Assembly (NCBI GenBank): GCA_031409955.1
Contig: JANNYF010000365.1
Location: forward strand, 40,301 to 104,300
Source of the DNA: JAFDVL01 sp031409955
GTDB taxonomy: Bacteria > Acidobacteriota > Blastocatellia > RBC074
Reading direction: 5' to 3'
Length of the DNA: 64,000 bases
Shown: in pieces, positions 17,429 to 26,095 of the stretch
Position numbering within the stretch: the first letter of the stretch is position 1
How the letters are laid out: each line of letters begins with the position of its first letter
Translations under genes and position numbers: made by a program
The notes under the pieces: model-generated
Databases searched by the model: none
What the model was told of the DNA's origin: nothing
The model's input: the letters and a program-made list of their open reading frames with translations, nothing else

Positions 17429-17458
17429 TTGACTTGCGTTCGCCGTGCGCCATAGAAT
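17429..17458 (+). promoter_or_regulatory. Candidate sigma70-type promoter for the GlsB/YeaQ gene
   Basis: TTGACT (17429-17434) and TAGAAT (17453-17458) with an 18-base spacer, about 120 bases before the start codon. Both boxes match 5 of 6 consensus positions. By-eye call. Confidence 0.45.
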
Positions 17459-17576
17459 CACGCCCTACTCATCAGCGGTTTTGTGCAACTTCAATTCAGC
17501 GAAATTCGTTTGGAGCGACAGAGTTTGCGGTTCGTCGTTCAATTGGATAACAACTCATTCCTAAAGGAGGCAGGTT

Positions 17577-17828
17577 ATGTTTGGTTTACTCTGGGCAATT
17601 GTGATCGGGCTGGTGGTCGGGATTATTGCCAAAGCGATTATGCCGGGGCGTGATCCAGGCGGATTCATTATCACTGCGATTCTCGGCATCGCGGGATCGT
17701 TTGTCGGATCGTTTGTCGGACGGATGTTTTTCGGGCGGTATTACTCGGCGGGCTTTATTATGTCGGTGCTGGGAGCCATCGCGCTGCTGGCGATTTACCG
17801 AATGGTTACGGGACAGCGCTCAACGTAA
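17577..17828 (+). CDS. GlsB/YeaQ/YmgE family small membrane protein
   Basis: The 83-residue protein is almost entirely membrane-embedded, with three hydrophobic segments: LLWAIVIGLVVGIIAKAIM, GFIITAILGIAGSFVGSFVG and GFIMSVLGAIALLAIYRMV. The MPGRDPGG loop after the first segment is the family signature. The transglycosylase-associated label is historical; members are often stress-induced. AAAGGAGG lies 7 bases before the ATG and a terminator follows. Confidence 0.9.
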   Translation: MFGLLWAIVIGLVVGIIAKAIMPGRDPGGFIITAILGIAGSFVGSFVGRMFFGRYYSAGFIMSVLGAIALLAIYRMVTGQRST

Positions 17829-17854
17829 AGAAGTGAAGCAATGAGATTGTGTGA

Positions 17855-17894
17855 AGCCTGCGCATACGGCGAGTTGCTGACCGCGCAGGCTTTT
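17855..17894 (+). terminator. Rho-independent terminator after the GlsB/YeaQ gene
   Basis: AGCCTGCGC (17855-17863) pairs perfectly with GCGCAGGCT (17883-17891), and the stem runs into TTTTG. The position right after the gene and the T-run fit an intrinsic terminator. Confidence 0.75.
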
Positions 17895-17913
17895 GTTATT
17901 GCTCGGCGCTCTT

Positions 17914-17995
17914 CGTCCCAGCGGGACGCCTGAATTTAGGCAGGTCATTTATGGCCTGTAAACCCGAAAAGAAAACCACCCGTCGCGTAGCGACG
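17914..17995. repeat. Cluster of four small hairpins (REP-like)
   Basis: CGTCCC-AGC-GGGACG (17914-17928), GCCT-GAATTT-AGGC (17928-17941), CAGGTCAT paired with ATGGCCTG (17941-17958) and CGTCGC-GTA-GCGACG (17981-17995) lie end to end between two converging genes. The density of palindromes suggests a mobile or repetitive intergenic element rather than several terminators. Confidence 0.6.
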
Positions 17996-18037
17996 ATTGA
18001 ATTATCATACGTGCTGCTACGCGGCAGGTCGGCTTCA

Positions 18038-20401
18038 TCACTTCTTCCAATTCGCCAAATCGGCAAACGGATTATTGAATCCGCCCTTCGCCGGTTTCGC
18101 ATCGCGCTTTGGTTCCGGTTTTTTATCTCGGTTGTAATTTGGATTGGGCGCACGATTTGGCCCCTGATTCGGACGCTGTTCCATCGGCGGTCTGGCTTCG
18201 CGCGGCCTCGCCTCACTCTTCATCGTCAGCGCGATTTGATTCTTTTCTAAATTTACTTCCAACACACGAACGCTCACGCGATCACCGGGATTGACGACAT
18301 CGCGCGGGTCTTTCACAAAGCGGTCTGCCAGTTGCGATAAATGCACCAACCCGTCCTGATGCACGCCAATGTCCACAAACGCGCCGAAGTTCGTGACGTT
18401 TGTGACGATGCCGGGACAAGTCATACCGGGCTTCAAATCGGCGACGTGATGAACGTCTTCGCGGAAAGCAAAGGCCGAAAATTCTTCGCGCGGATCACGT
18501 CCTGGTTTGCTCAACTCAGCGATCACATCGGCAAACGTGAATTCGCCAAGTTCGGTTTTTAATGCGGCGGACTGCTTGACCAACTCCACGCCTGCGCCCG
18601 TTAAGTCGGCAACGTTTTTCCCCAGCTTGTTTGCCAACGCTTCGAGCGAGCCGTAGCGTTCGGGATGCACGCCGGTGTTGTCGAGCGGATGTTTGCCGTT
18701 TTGAATGCGCAAGAAACCTGCCGCCTGCTCAAACACTTTGGCGCTGAAACGCGGGATGTCGAGCAGTTCCTGCCGCGACAGAAATAATCCTTTTTCGCCG
18801 CGCTGCTCGACAATCTTTTTCGCCAGCGATGGGCCGATGCCCGACACACGTGCCAGCAAATGATACGAAGCTGTGTTGAGATTCACGCCCACCGAGTTCA
18901 CACACAAATCCACCACCAAATCCAAACCTTTCTTCAACGCAGGTTGCGACACGTCGTGTTGATATTGCCCCACGCCGATGGACTTCGGATCAGTTTTTAC
19001 CAACTCGGCGAGCGGGTCTTGCAGTCTTCGCGCAATCGAAATCGCGCCGCGCACCGTGACGTCCAACTCCGGGAATTCTTCGCGCGCAACCTCCGAAGCA
19101 CTGTAAATACTGGCTCCTGATTCATTCACCATTACCACAGGCACCGTCAGATTTTGTTCTTTCAAGGCTTCTCGAATAAAGCTTTCGGTTTCGCGTCCGG
19201 CGGTTCCGTTACCGACGGCAATCGCGCGAATGTTGGCACTCGTCACCGTTTCGCCGAGCAGCCTTTTCGCGTTCGTCTTTTCGCGCTCGCCTTGCAAGTG
19301 CATCACCGTCGAAGCGATGTATTTGCCCGCGTCGTCCACGACCGCGAGCTTGCAACCGGTGCGAATGCCAGGATCAACGCCCAGCACTGCTTTCGCTCCG
19401 TAAGGCGCAGAGAGCAGCAGCTTGCGCACGTTTTCGGCAAAGACTTTGATCGCCGCTTCGTCCGCGATTTCTTTGAGCGCGCGATGCACTTCGTTTTCAA
19501 TGCTCGGCAGCACATAAGCTTTGAGCGCCATCCGCGCCGATTTATGAAGCACCTCCACGCCCGAAAATTCTGGCACCGTGCAAGCTTCGTTTTCAAAGCG
19601 TCCGATCAGTGAGGCCTCAAACGCTTCGTCCGCCGCACCCTCGCTGTTATAGCCGCCAATGTGCAAGCTCAATTCCTCTTCCATCCAACCGCGTCGCATC
19701 GCCAAATACCGATGCGAGCTTTCGGGTTTGAGCAGCGCTTCGACCGATTCGTGAAAATCAAAATAGCGTTCGTACTTGCTGTGTGGTTTGGCCTTGTCCG
19801 CTTTGCCGGTTTTGACTGCACCGCGCTCGAACAACGTTTTGCGCGTGAATTCGCGGAGTTCCGGCGTTTCCGACAACCGTTCGGTCAAGATGTCCTGCGC
19901 GCCCGAAATCGCGGCGACAGAGTCGTTGATGTTTTTCTCGGCGTTATAAAACGCGAGCGCAAACAGTTCCAGCGTTTGCCCCGGCTGCGGCGTTTCCGCT
20001 CCGTGTCCGCAATTCCAAATCCAATCGGCGAACGGTTCGAGTCCCGCTTCTTTCGCCACCGTCGCTTTGGTTTTGCGCTTTTGTTTGTAGGGCAAATAAA
20101 TGTCTTCGAGCGAATCCAGATTGAAGGTCGTCAGGATTTTGCTTTTGAGTTCATCGGTCAGTTTCCCTTGCCGCTCAATCTCTTCGACGATGAAGCTTTG
20201 CCGCTTGAGCGTTTCGTCCCAGCGTTCTTTGCCGTCAATCGCTTTTTGAATGGCAACTTCGTCAAGATTGCCCGTTTGCTCTTTGCGATAGCGCGCAATG
20301 AACGGCAGCGTGGAGCCTTCTTCGGTGAGTTTGATGACTGCCAATGCGGAAGGCACGGGAATGTCTGCGTGAATAGATTGGAACCAGGTTTCAAATGTCA
20401 T
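18038..20401 (-). CDS. tex: Tex-family RNA-binding transcriptional accessory protein
   Basis: A 787-residue protein with the full Tex layout: N-terminal helix-turn-helix-like region (LPFIARYRKEQTGNLDEV), YqgF/RNase H-like domain (VLGVDPGIRTGCKLAVVD), helix-hairpin-helix motifs (ISGIGPSLAKKIVEQRG is close to the observed form VSGIGPSLAKKI), and a C-terminal S1 domain (VTNFGAFVDIGVHQDGLVHLS). A disordered Pro/Arg/Asn-rich tail ends in NPFADLANWKK. The RNase H-like domain is probably non-catalytic in this family. ATG 20401 was taken over the TTG two codons upstream; no strong ribosome binding site is visible. Confidence 0.95.
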   Translation of the reverse strand: MTFETWFQSIHADIPVPSALAVIKLTEEGSTLPFIARYRKEQTGNLDEVAIQKAIDGKERWDETLKRQSFIVEEIERQGKLTDELKSKILTTFNLDSLEDIYLPYKQKRKTKATVAKEAGLEPFADWIWNCGHGAETPQPGQTLELFALAFYNAEKNINDSVAAISGAQDILTERLSETPELREFTRKTLFERGAVKTGKADKAKPHSKYERYFDFHESVEALLKPESSHRYLAMRRGWMEEELSLHIGGYNSEGAADEAFEASLIGRFENEACTVPEFSGVEVLHKSARMALKAYVLPSIENEVHRALKEIADEAAIKVFAENVRKLLLSAPYGAKAVLGVDPGIRTGCKLAVVDDAGKYIASTVMHLQGEREKTNAKRLLGETVTSANIRAIAVGNGTAGRETESFIREALKEQNLTVPVVMVNESGASIYSASEVAREEFPELDVTVRGAISIARRLQDPLAELVKTDPKSIGVGQYQHDVSQPALKKGLDLVVDLCVNSVGVNLNTASYHLLARVSGIGPSLAKKIVEQRGEKGLFLSRQELLDIPRFSAKVFEQAAGFLRIQNGKHPLDNTGVHPERYGSLEALANKLGKNVADLTGAGVELVKQSAALKTELGEFTFADVIAELSKPGRDPREEFSAFAFREDVHHVADLKPGMTCPGIVTNVTNFGAFVDIGVHQDGLVHLSQLADRFVKDPRDVVNPGDRVSVRVLEVNLEKNQIALTMKSEARPREARPPMEQRPNQGPNRAPNPNYNRDKKPEPKRDAKPAKGGFNNPFADLANWKK

Positions 20402-20419
20402 AATCAAATCAAAATACAG

Positions 20420-20480
20420 GACAGGATGAACAAGACTTACGAGATTGAAGAAACATCTTGTACATCTTGTGAATCATGTC
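20420..20480. repeat. Inverted repeat of the GACAGGAT/ACAAGA family, copy 1
   Basis: GACAGGATGAACAAGA (20420-20435) is imperfectly complementary to TCTTGTGAATCATGTC (20465-20480). The same arm pair in a better preserved form occurs at 37687-37762. It lies between tex and the next minus-strand gene, where it could fold as an RNA hairpin. Confidence 0.6.
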
Positions 20481-20515
20481 AAATAAGCTTTTCAGTTTTC
20501 TCGTCTTTGTAGGAT

Positions 20516-22483
20516 TTATAAATCAGGAAATTGATCAGCGCACTCATCTGCCATACACATCGGGCGATACAATAAAACCAACGCCAGCCCAAATGCAATC
20601 GCGCCCAAATATGCAGGCAGCAAATGAATAAAGCTGTGATAGCCGACCAACGGATGCACACCGATAGCACAAGTAAAACCGATGCTGCCCGCCAACAAAA
20701 ATGCCCACCACAAACCGCGTTCTTTGGGACGCGCGCCACACCACAACGATAACAACACGATCAATCCACCCGAACACAAACCGCCGCCAAATCCGGCGCG
20801 GTCGTGTGCGATCAATGGCACTAACTTGGGGCTGATGGCGTTGAGTTCTGCGACGGTGAGTTGCATGAATTCAAGGTCTTGCGGCACGAACACGCGCGTC
20901 ATCCCTACGCCCATTATGATGATTCCGCCGAGGATCATGCCAAAAGTCACGAACGTCATGCACATTCGGCCCTGCCCCGCCGGACTCCACAACCACGCAT
21001 TTGCGCCGACGCGAAACAGCGACTTGATCCCGCGCGGACGATGCAAGGTGAACAAGCTGCAACTCATGCCGACGAGGTAAACAAGTAACAGCAACAGCGT
21101 CGCAATCGCGTGCGCCACGTCCAAATACCCGTAGCCCAAATACGTCAGGAAGCTGCCAAAGCCTGTGATGCCCGACAGCAACAATGTCCACCACGCCCAC
21201 GCGTCGCCGCGTCGCAGCGGCCTGCACGCCAGCCACACATACAAGATGCCAACCGAGATGATCGAACCGCCAAACGCCACGCGGTCGTGCGCCAGGAACT
21301 GCACCACGCGACAATCCGCCGGAGCGCAAAGCTGCTCCATCGTCATGCCGAGATAGTGAAAGTCATACGGCAACAGCTTCACCGTCGCAGCCAGGATCAA
21401 CGCGAAGATGCCGGACGCAATCAGCACCGCTCCAGTCAACGCGACCAAAAGCCGGCCCAAACGATGCCACCACGAGGAAGTGATTGGCGCTGAGCTTTGC
21501 GGCGCAGGCGTAGCGACTGTCGCTTTCTGTGGCAAAGCGAATTGCCCGTGATGTTCCAACCGATGTTCGAGCGCGTGAATAATTCTGCCCGGCAAGCCCG
21601 GCCCCGCATAAACAAAGCCTGCGGACAGCTCAACCATCTTCGCACCCGCGTCCAGCAAGGCCAGCGCGTCATCGGGCGTTTGAATTCCGCCGCCGCCGAT
21701 GACCGGAAAACGATCTCCATAACGCGCCGCAATGAACGAAGTAATTTCCACCGCGCGTTGTTGCAAAAAGGGGCCAGCAACTTCGGACTCCGGCCACAAC
21801 GGGCAAGCCGCGCCGCCCACCGCAATGCCGCCGTCAATGCCCGCCTGCACTGCCGCTTCCACATTTTGTTCCAGCTCGGTTTGCGACCAATCGGGCGAGA
21901 GCCGCAATAATAAAGGCTTGCGCGTGGCTTGGCGCAATTCGCTTAACTCTCCAATACAAGACGCCGGGAGCACATAAAATCCGGCAGTGTGTTCCGACGC
22001 GCGGATTGCCGTTGCCAAATCATCGCCGCGCAACGCGATGCCGATGGGGCTGATTAAATCTGGCGCGGCGTCTATTTTCGCGGCTAACTCTGCTGCGCTC
22101 GGCGCACCTGCTTGCATACTCGAAACAATCGCGTGCTGGGTCTCAATGCGCAGCGGTTCCGTGGCGTAGCGATGCGGCACCGCGTCTTTGCTGACCGGCC
22201 CAACAGTAAGAAAACCAAAGCCCAAATGTTGCATCACGGGAATCGCTACACCGTGCGTGTCAATGCCGAGGCCGAGTCCGATGGGCGAAGGAAATTTGAT
22301 GCCGAACACAGTCACGCTCAAGCTTTCATCCGGCAAGCCGTGTCCGAAGAAGCGGAAGACACGCCGCCCCACTGCTGTGCGCGCTTGAATTTCCAGAATG
22401 CGCAATGTGATGCGCCGCCCAAGCTCCGGGCGCAGCCGAAAAAGAAGGGGTTTCAGAATGGGATGGTAGGTGTAATCGGGCAT
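20516..22483 (-). CDS. Dihydroorotate-dehydrogenase-like domain fused to a duplicated membrane domain
   Basis: A 655-residue fusion. Residues 1 to about 330 follow a class-2 PyrD barrel (LFRLRPELGRR, FPSPIGLGLGIDTHG, TVGPVSKDAVPHRYATEPLR, FPVIGGGGIQTPDDALALLDAG, ELSAGFVYAGPGLPGRI). The FMN-phosphate region is kept, but the orotate/catalytic positions are not: the usual NNxG reads QAGA, the strand VKIAPD reads LRLSPD, and the NTT loop reads GGAA. From about residue 345 there are about eight hydrophobic segments in two repeats, each with AHDRxxFGG (near 394 and 557), an Arg loop, a WW pair and GF. I infer a membrane flavoprotein that is unlikely to be the cell's dihydroorotate dehydrogenase. 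ATG 22483 starts the PyrD-like N-terminus. Confidence 0.75.
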   Translation of the reverse strand: MPDYTYHPILKPLLFRLRPELGRRITLRILEIQARTAVGRRVFRFFGHGLPDESLSVTVFGIKFPSPIGLGLGIDTHGVAIPVMQHLGFGFLTVGPVSKDAVPHRYATEPLRIETQHAIVSSMQAGAPSAAELAAKIDAAPDLISPIGIALRGDDLATAIRASEHTAGFYVLPASCIGELSELRQATRKPLLLRLSPDWSQTELEQNVEAAVQAGIDGGIAVGGAACPLWPESEVAGPFLQQRAVEITSFIAARYGDRFPVIGGGGIQTPDDALALLDAGAKMVELSAGFVYAGPGLPGRIIHALEHRLEHHGQFALPQKATVATPAPQSSAPITSSWWHRLGRLLVALTGAVLIASGIFALILAATVKLLPYDFHYLGMTMEQLCAPADCRVVQFLAHDRVAFGGSIISVGILYVWLACRPLRRGDAWAWWTLLLSGITGFGSFLTYLGYGYLDVAHAIATLLLLLVYLVGMSCSLFTLHRPRGIKSLFRVGANAWLWSPAGQGRMCMTFVTFGMILGGIIIMGVGMTRVFVPQDLEFMQLTVAELNAISPKLVPLIAHDRAGFGGGLCSGGLIVLLSLWCGARPKERGLWWAFLLAGSIGFTCAIGVHPLVGYHSFIHLLPAYLGAIAFGLALVLLYRPMCMADECADQFPDL

Positions 22484-22508
22484 CGGGGCGATAGGTTGGC
22501 AAAAAGCA

Positions 22509-23555
22509 CTAAAATTCCGCTTGTAATCTTTCCTGCGCGATTTGGCGAGCCTCCCGCAGCTTTGCCTGCAACAACTCAAGCGGCGGCAATTCAGTCAAAT
22601 ATTGCGCGACGCGAATACTGCCCTGATCGAGTTGCAACAATTCCACCTGCTCTGCTCCGGCTTCGGCGCAGAGGATCAATCCAAGCGGCGCGTCTTCGTG
22701 TGGGAGCCGTTCATACTTGTCGAGCCAGCGCAGATATAATTCCATCTGCCCTTTGTGCCCGGCTTCCAGTGCGCCGATTTTGAAATCCAAAGCGACCAAC
22801 CGCCGCAAGGCGCGATGAAATAATAACAAGTCAATTTTGAAATCCCGTCCATCAATCACGATGCGCTTTTGCCGCGCGACGAAGGTGAAATGACCGCCCA
22901 GTTCCAGGAGGAACCGTTCGATTTCGCGCACAACACTTTGTTCCAAATCTTTCTCGCTGTATGTGTCGGCAAGCCCCAAAAAATTGAGCAAATACGGGTC
23001 ACGAAAGATCAAATCAGGAGTCAGGCGGTCGGCTTCGTGAAGCTGTTGCAGTTCCTGTTTGATTAGCTCGCCGGGCTTGCGCGAAATGGCTGTGCGCTCA
23101 AACAACATGCTGCGGATTTTGTCGCGCAGGGTGCGAACGCTCCACCGTTCAAGGCGACACATCTCGGCGTAAAACTGCCGGGCGAGGTCTTCTTTGACAG
23201 GCAGAATTTCGATGAAATGTGACCACGACAATTCGTGCGACAGTGTCGCACAAATCTGTTCATCGGGGAAAAATTCAGCAAACCGAATCATCCGAAAAAG
23301 ATTTTTGTCGCTGAACCCGCCCCCATAATCGTTTGTCAATTGTCTCGACACTGTCGAGACAATCTGCTCACCATACTCTGCCCGTTCATTCTTCAAAATC
23401 TCAGTGCCAATGCGCGCGCCGACGCGCCAATACAGCATCGTCAACTCCGCGTTTGCTGTCGTTGCCACGCGATGGCGCGCCGCATCAATCAATTCTCGCA
23501 ATTCTGCCAACAGCGGTTCTGGAGTCGGCACGGCAATAGCCTTCTGCTTTTTCAT
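22509..23555 (-). CDS. DUF1016/YhcG family PDDEXK nuclease
   Basis: A 348-residue protein. The N-terminal DUF1016 region runs to about residue 150 (LYWRVGARIGTEILKNERAEYGEQIV, FSDKNLFRMIRFAEFFP, ELSWSHFIEILPV). The C-terminal PDDEXK nuclease core has DFKIDLLLFHRALRRLVALDFKIG, with acidic residues and Lys in the expected spacing, then GQMELYLRWLDKYE. Relatives often sit near restriction-modification or other defence genes, but none is adjacent here, so it may be an orphan or stem from an old transfer. ATG 23555 has GGGAGG 9 bases upstream, which decides it over two earlier in-frame starts. Confidence 0.85.
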   Translation of the reverse strand: MKKQKAIAVPTPEPLLAELRELIDAARHRVATTANAELTMLYWRVGARIGTEILKNERAEYGEQIVSTVSRQLTNDYGGGFSDKNLFRMIRFAEFFPDEQICATLSHELSWSHFIEILPVKEDLARQFYAEMCRLERWSVRTLRDKIRSMLFERTAISRKPGELIKQELQQLHEADRLTPDLIFRDPYLLNFLGLADTYSEKDLEQSVVREIERFLLELGGHFTFVARQKRIVIDGRDFKIDLLLFHRALRRLVALDFKIGALEAGHKGQMELYLRWLDKYERLPHEDAPLGLILCAEAGAEQVELLQLDQGSIRVAQYLTELPPLELLQAKLREARQIAQERLQAEF

Positions 23556-23586
23556 CGTAGTTGCCTCCCTCTCAATCATTTGCTTT

Positions 23587-24882
23587 TTACTTCCCAAACA
23601 CCCGCTCGAACACGCGATCAATATTTTTCAGCCGCGTCTTCACATCAAACGCGCGTTCGATCTGTTCGGGCTTGAGCAGCTTGGAAATATCGGGATCGTT
23701 CGTGACCAATGCGCGGAAGTCCAAGCCGTTGTCCCACGAATTCAACGCGTTGCGCTGCACCCAGTAATACGCCTCTTCGCGTTGCGCGCCTGCCGCCGCT
23801 AACTCCAACAGCAATTGGCCTGAAAATACGAGGCCGCGCGTCAGATTCAAATTCACTAGCAACTGCTCTTCGTTGATAACCAGCTTGTCGAGCAATGAAG
23901 TTGTTTTCGCCAGCATGTAATCCACCACGATGCAGGCGTCCGGCAAAATCACACGCTCCGCGCCCGAATGCGAAATGTCGCGTTCGTGCCAGAGCGCATT
24001 GTTTTCGAGCGCCGTCATTGCATAGCCGCGCACGACACGCGCCAGCCCGCAAATCCGCTCCGACAAAATCGGATTGCGTTTGTGCGGCATTGCGGACGAG
24101 CCTTTCTGTCCGGGCTTGAAATACTCGTGCGCTTCGCGGACTTCGGTGCGTTGCCAATGCCGAATTTGCAACGCGATTTTTTCCAGCGTCGAAGCGATAA
24201 TCGCCAACGTGCAAACGAATTCGGAATAGCGGTCGCGTTGAATCACTTGTGTCGAAATGTTCGCGGGCTTTAAGCCAAGCAGGAAGCAAACGCGCTCTTC
24301 GATTTCTGGTTCGAGATGGGCGAACGTGCCAACTGCGCCGGAAAGTTTGCCGTAGCTCACGCCTGCCCGCGCCCGTGTCATGCGATCCACGTTGCGGCGA
24401 TTTTCTTCAAACCACAACGCGAAGTTCATGCCCATCGTCGTTGGTTCCGCGTGAATGCCGTGCGTGCGACCAATCATCGGCGTGTCTTTGTACGCGAGGG
24501 CTTTGCGTCGCAGCAGGTCACTCAGCGTTTGCAATTTGGCGATAATCAAATCGCCCGCCTCGCGCATCAACATGCCGTTGGCGGTATCAACTACGTCCGA
24601 CGAAGTTAAGCCGTAATGCACCCAGCGTGCTTCTTCGCCAATGTTTTCGGCCAGATTCGTCGTGAAGGCGATGACGTCGTGATCCGTTGTTTTCTCAAGT
24701 TCGTGAATGCGCTCGACGGTGAACGCGGCTTTTTGCCGGATAACCTCGACGGCTTCCATCGGAATTGCGCCGTCTTCGGCATTTGCCTGACACGCGGCGA
24801 TTTCGACTTCAAGCCATTTGCGATATTTGTTTTCTTCTGTCCAGATTGCGCCCATTTCGGGCAAGGTGTAACGACCGATCAT
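23587..24882 (-). CDS. purB: Adenylosuccinate lyase
   Basis: Catalyses two fumarate-releasing steps of purine synthesis. The 431-residue protein shows the fumarase-superfamily signature GSSAMPHKRNP, the upstream GRTHGIHAEPTTMG and TTDHDVIAF segments, and the N-terminal MIGRYTLPEMGAIWTEENKYRKW typical of the short bacterial PurB group. It is followed, 31 bases on, by the DUF1016 gene on the same strand. Confidence 0.97.
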   Translation of the reverse strand: MIGRYTLPEMGAIWTEENKYRKWLEVEIAACQANAEDGAIPMEAVEVIRQKAAFTVERIHELEKTTDHDVIAFTTNLAENIGEEARWVHYGLTSSDVVDTANGMLMREAGDLIIAKLQTLSDLLRRKALAYKDTPMIGRTHGIHAEPTTMGMNFALWFEENRRNVDRMTRARAGVSYGKLSGAVGTFAHLEPEIEERVCFLLGLKPANISTQVIQRDRYSEFVCTLAIIASTLEKIALQIRHWQRTEVREAHEYFKPGQKGSSAMPHKRNPILSERICGLARVVRGYAMTALENNALWHERDISHSGAERVILPDACIVVDYMLAKTTSLLDKLVINEEQLLVNLNLTRGLVFSGQLLLELAAAGAQREEAYYWVQRNALNSWDNGLDFRALVTNDPDISKLLKPEQIERAFDVKTRLKNIDRVFERVFGK

Positions 24883-24946
24883 GGATTGGGTTCTTCCTTT
24901 GAATTTGAAGTGGATTGCTTTGATTGTGCTGAAGGCGCTTGCACAA

Positions 24947-26095
24947 TTAGTCTCCGCTGTATCTTCGTTGTCGCGCTTTCACCGTCATCCCGGAACGTGC
25001 GGCAATGACTTGCACAGAACGAAAGCTGGTATCTACAAATTCTCGTTCCGTCAAATACGTCAAGGTGTATTGCGAACCGATGTCGCGGAGAATGTCGGCG
25101 GGTTGGCGCAGAAACAACCTAAACCGCATGGGCAAATAAAATTCGCCGCCAGTCAGATCCGCGATGCTTTTCAGTTCGGTTTCTTTGCCGTCCAATTGAT
25201 TCAGAAACGCGCGCAGTTCGCCTTGTCGTTTGTAGCTACGATTGTCCTGCTTTTCGTGTGCGCCGTAATAATAGATGGCCTTCGTGATTTCCGAGCGCAA
25301 CAACTCCGTCCAACTCACCACAAAAATCGAAGCTTCTGTTTTCATCAACGCGTCGAGCGCTTTGCTGCGCGTGGTTTTGCTGGCCGAATCAAAGCCATCG
25401 CTCAGCAGTACCACGACGCGCCGCCCACTTTCACATTCGTTGAGTTTCTTGGCCGCCAGTAAAAGCGCATCGTGAAAGGTGGATTTGATGCCGATGCGGA
25501 ATTTGGAATCCAACGCTTGGCGCGCTTGCTTGAGATCGGTAGTCCAATCTTGCAACAACTGCACTTTGTCCGAGTATTGAATGATGGCGAGACGGTCGGT
25601 GGCGGCTAAATTATCTACGAAGTTGTAGGCGAATTCGCGCGGCGCGGGTTGCGCGATAATCGCGGTAGATTTGCGCGGAATCATATCGCCCATTTCATTT
25701 TTTTCGTAACCTTTATCGTCCGAATAAATATTGGCTCGGTCACTCTCGCCGTTCTTGAACGTCCCAATTTCATTGCTCAAATCCAGCACGAGCAAAATGT
25801 TCGCGGGTTCCAATTTGATGCTGGTGGTTTGCCGCGCGGCGCCGTCTTCGATGATGACGACATCTTTTGGCGCAAGGTCGGTGACGGGCTTGCCGACGTT
25901 GTTGTAGGCGCGAATCGGCAAGCGGACTTCCCGCGTTTCGATGCGGAGATCGGCTTTGTCGCCAGGCGGTTTCTGTGGGTTCTGTGTTTTGCGACCTGAT
26001 TGAGCGAACGATGAAAGCGGCAGCAGGCAAACTAAGATCGCAGCGAGAAATTTCAATCCGCAATCTGCCATCTGCCATCCGCAATCCTTTTTCAT
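24947..26095 (-). CDS. Secreted VWA-domain protein (acidobacterial VWFA-related type)
   Basis: A 382-residue exported protein. A signal peptide (LKFLAAILVCLLPLSSFAQ) follows an N-terminus that is partly translated from a heptamer repeat. A short beta domain (RIETREVRLPIRAYNNVGKPVTDL) precedes a VWA domain whose MIDAS motif is degenerate: LVLDLSNEIG instead of DxSxS. The C-terminus (YTLTYLTEREFVDTSFRSVQVIA) fits the VWFA-related family common in Acidobacteriota. The ATG overlaps the stop of the upstream metallo-hydrolase (ATGA), which supports this start despite the repeat. Role unknown; perhaps adhesion or protein binding. Confidence 0.8.
   Translation of the reverse strand: MKKDCGWQMADCGLKFLAAILVCLLPLSSFAQSGRKTQNPQKPPGDKADLRIETREVRLPIRAYNNVGKPVTDLAPKDVVIIEDGAARQTTSIKLEPANILLVLDLSNEIGTFKNGESDRANIYSDDKGYEKNEMGDMIPRKSTAIIAQPAPREFAYNFVDNLAATDRLAIIQYSDKVQLLQDWTTDLKQARQALDSKFRIGIKSTFHDALLLAAKKLNECESGRRVVVLLSDGFDSASKTTRSKALDALMKTEASIFVVSWTELLRSEITKAIYYYGAHEKQDNRSYKRQGELRAFLNQLDGKETELKSIADLTGGEFYLPMRFRLFLRQPADILRDIGSQYTLTYLTEREFVDTSFRSVQVIAARSGMTVKARQRRYSGD
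26054..26087. repeat. Heptameric repeat inside the VWA gene start
   Basis: Plus-strand units CAATCCG, CAATCTG, CCATCTG, CCATCCG, CAATCC lie inside the first 15 codons of the minus-strand VWA gene and encode DCGWQMADCGL just before the signal-peptide core. Confidence 0.75.

Noticed and set aside
19661..20512. 283-codon plus-strand frame opposite tex
   Set aside because: Complement of a strongly conserved Tex coding region; Phe/Arg-rich low-quality translation.
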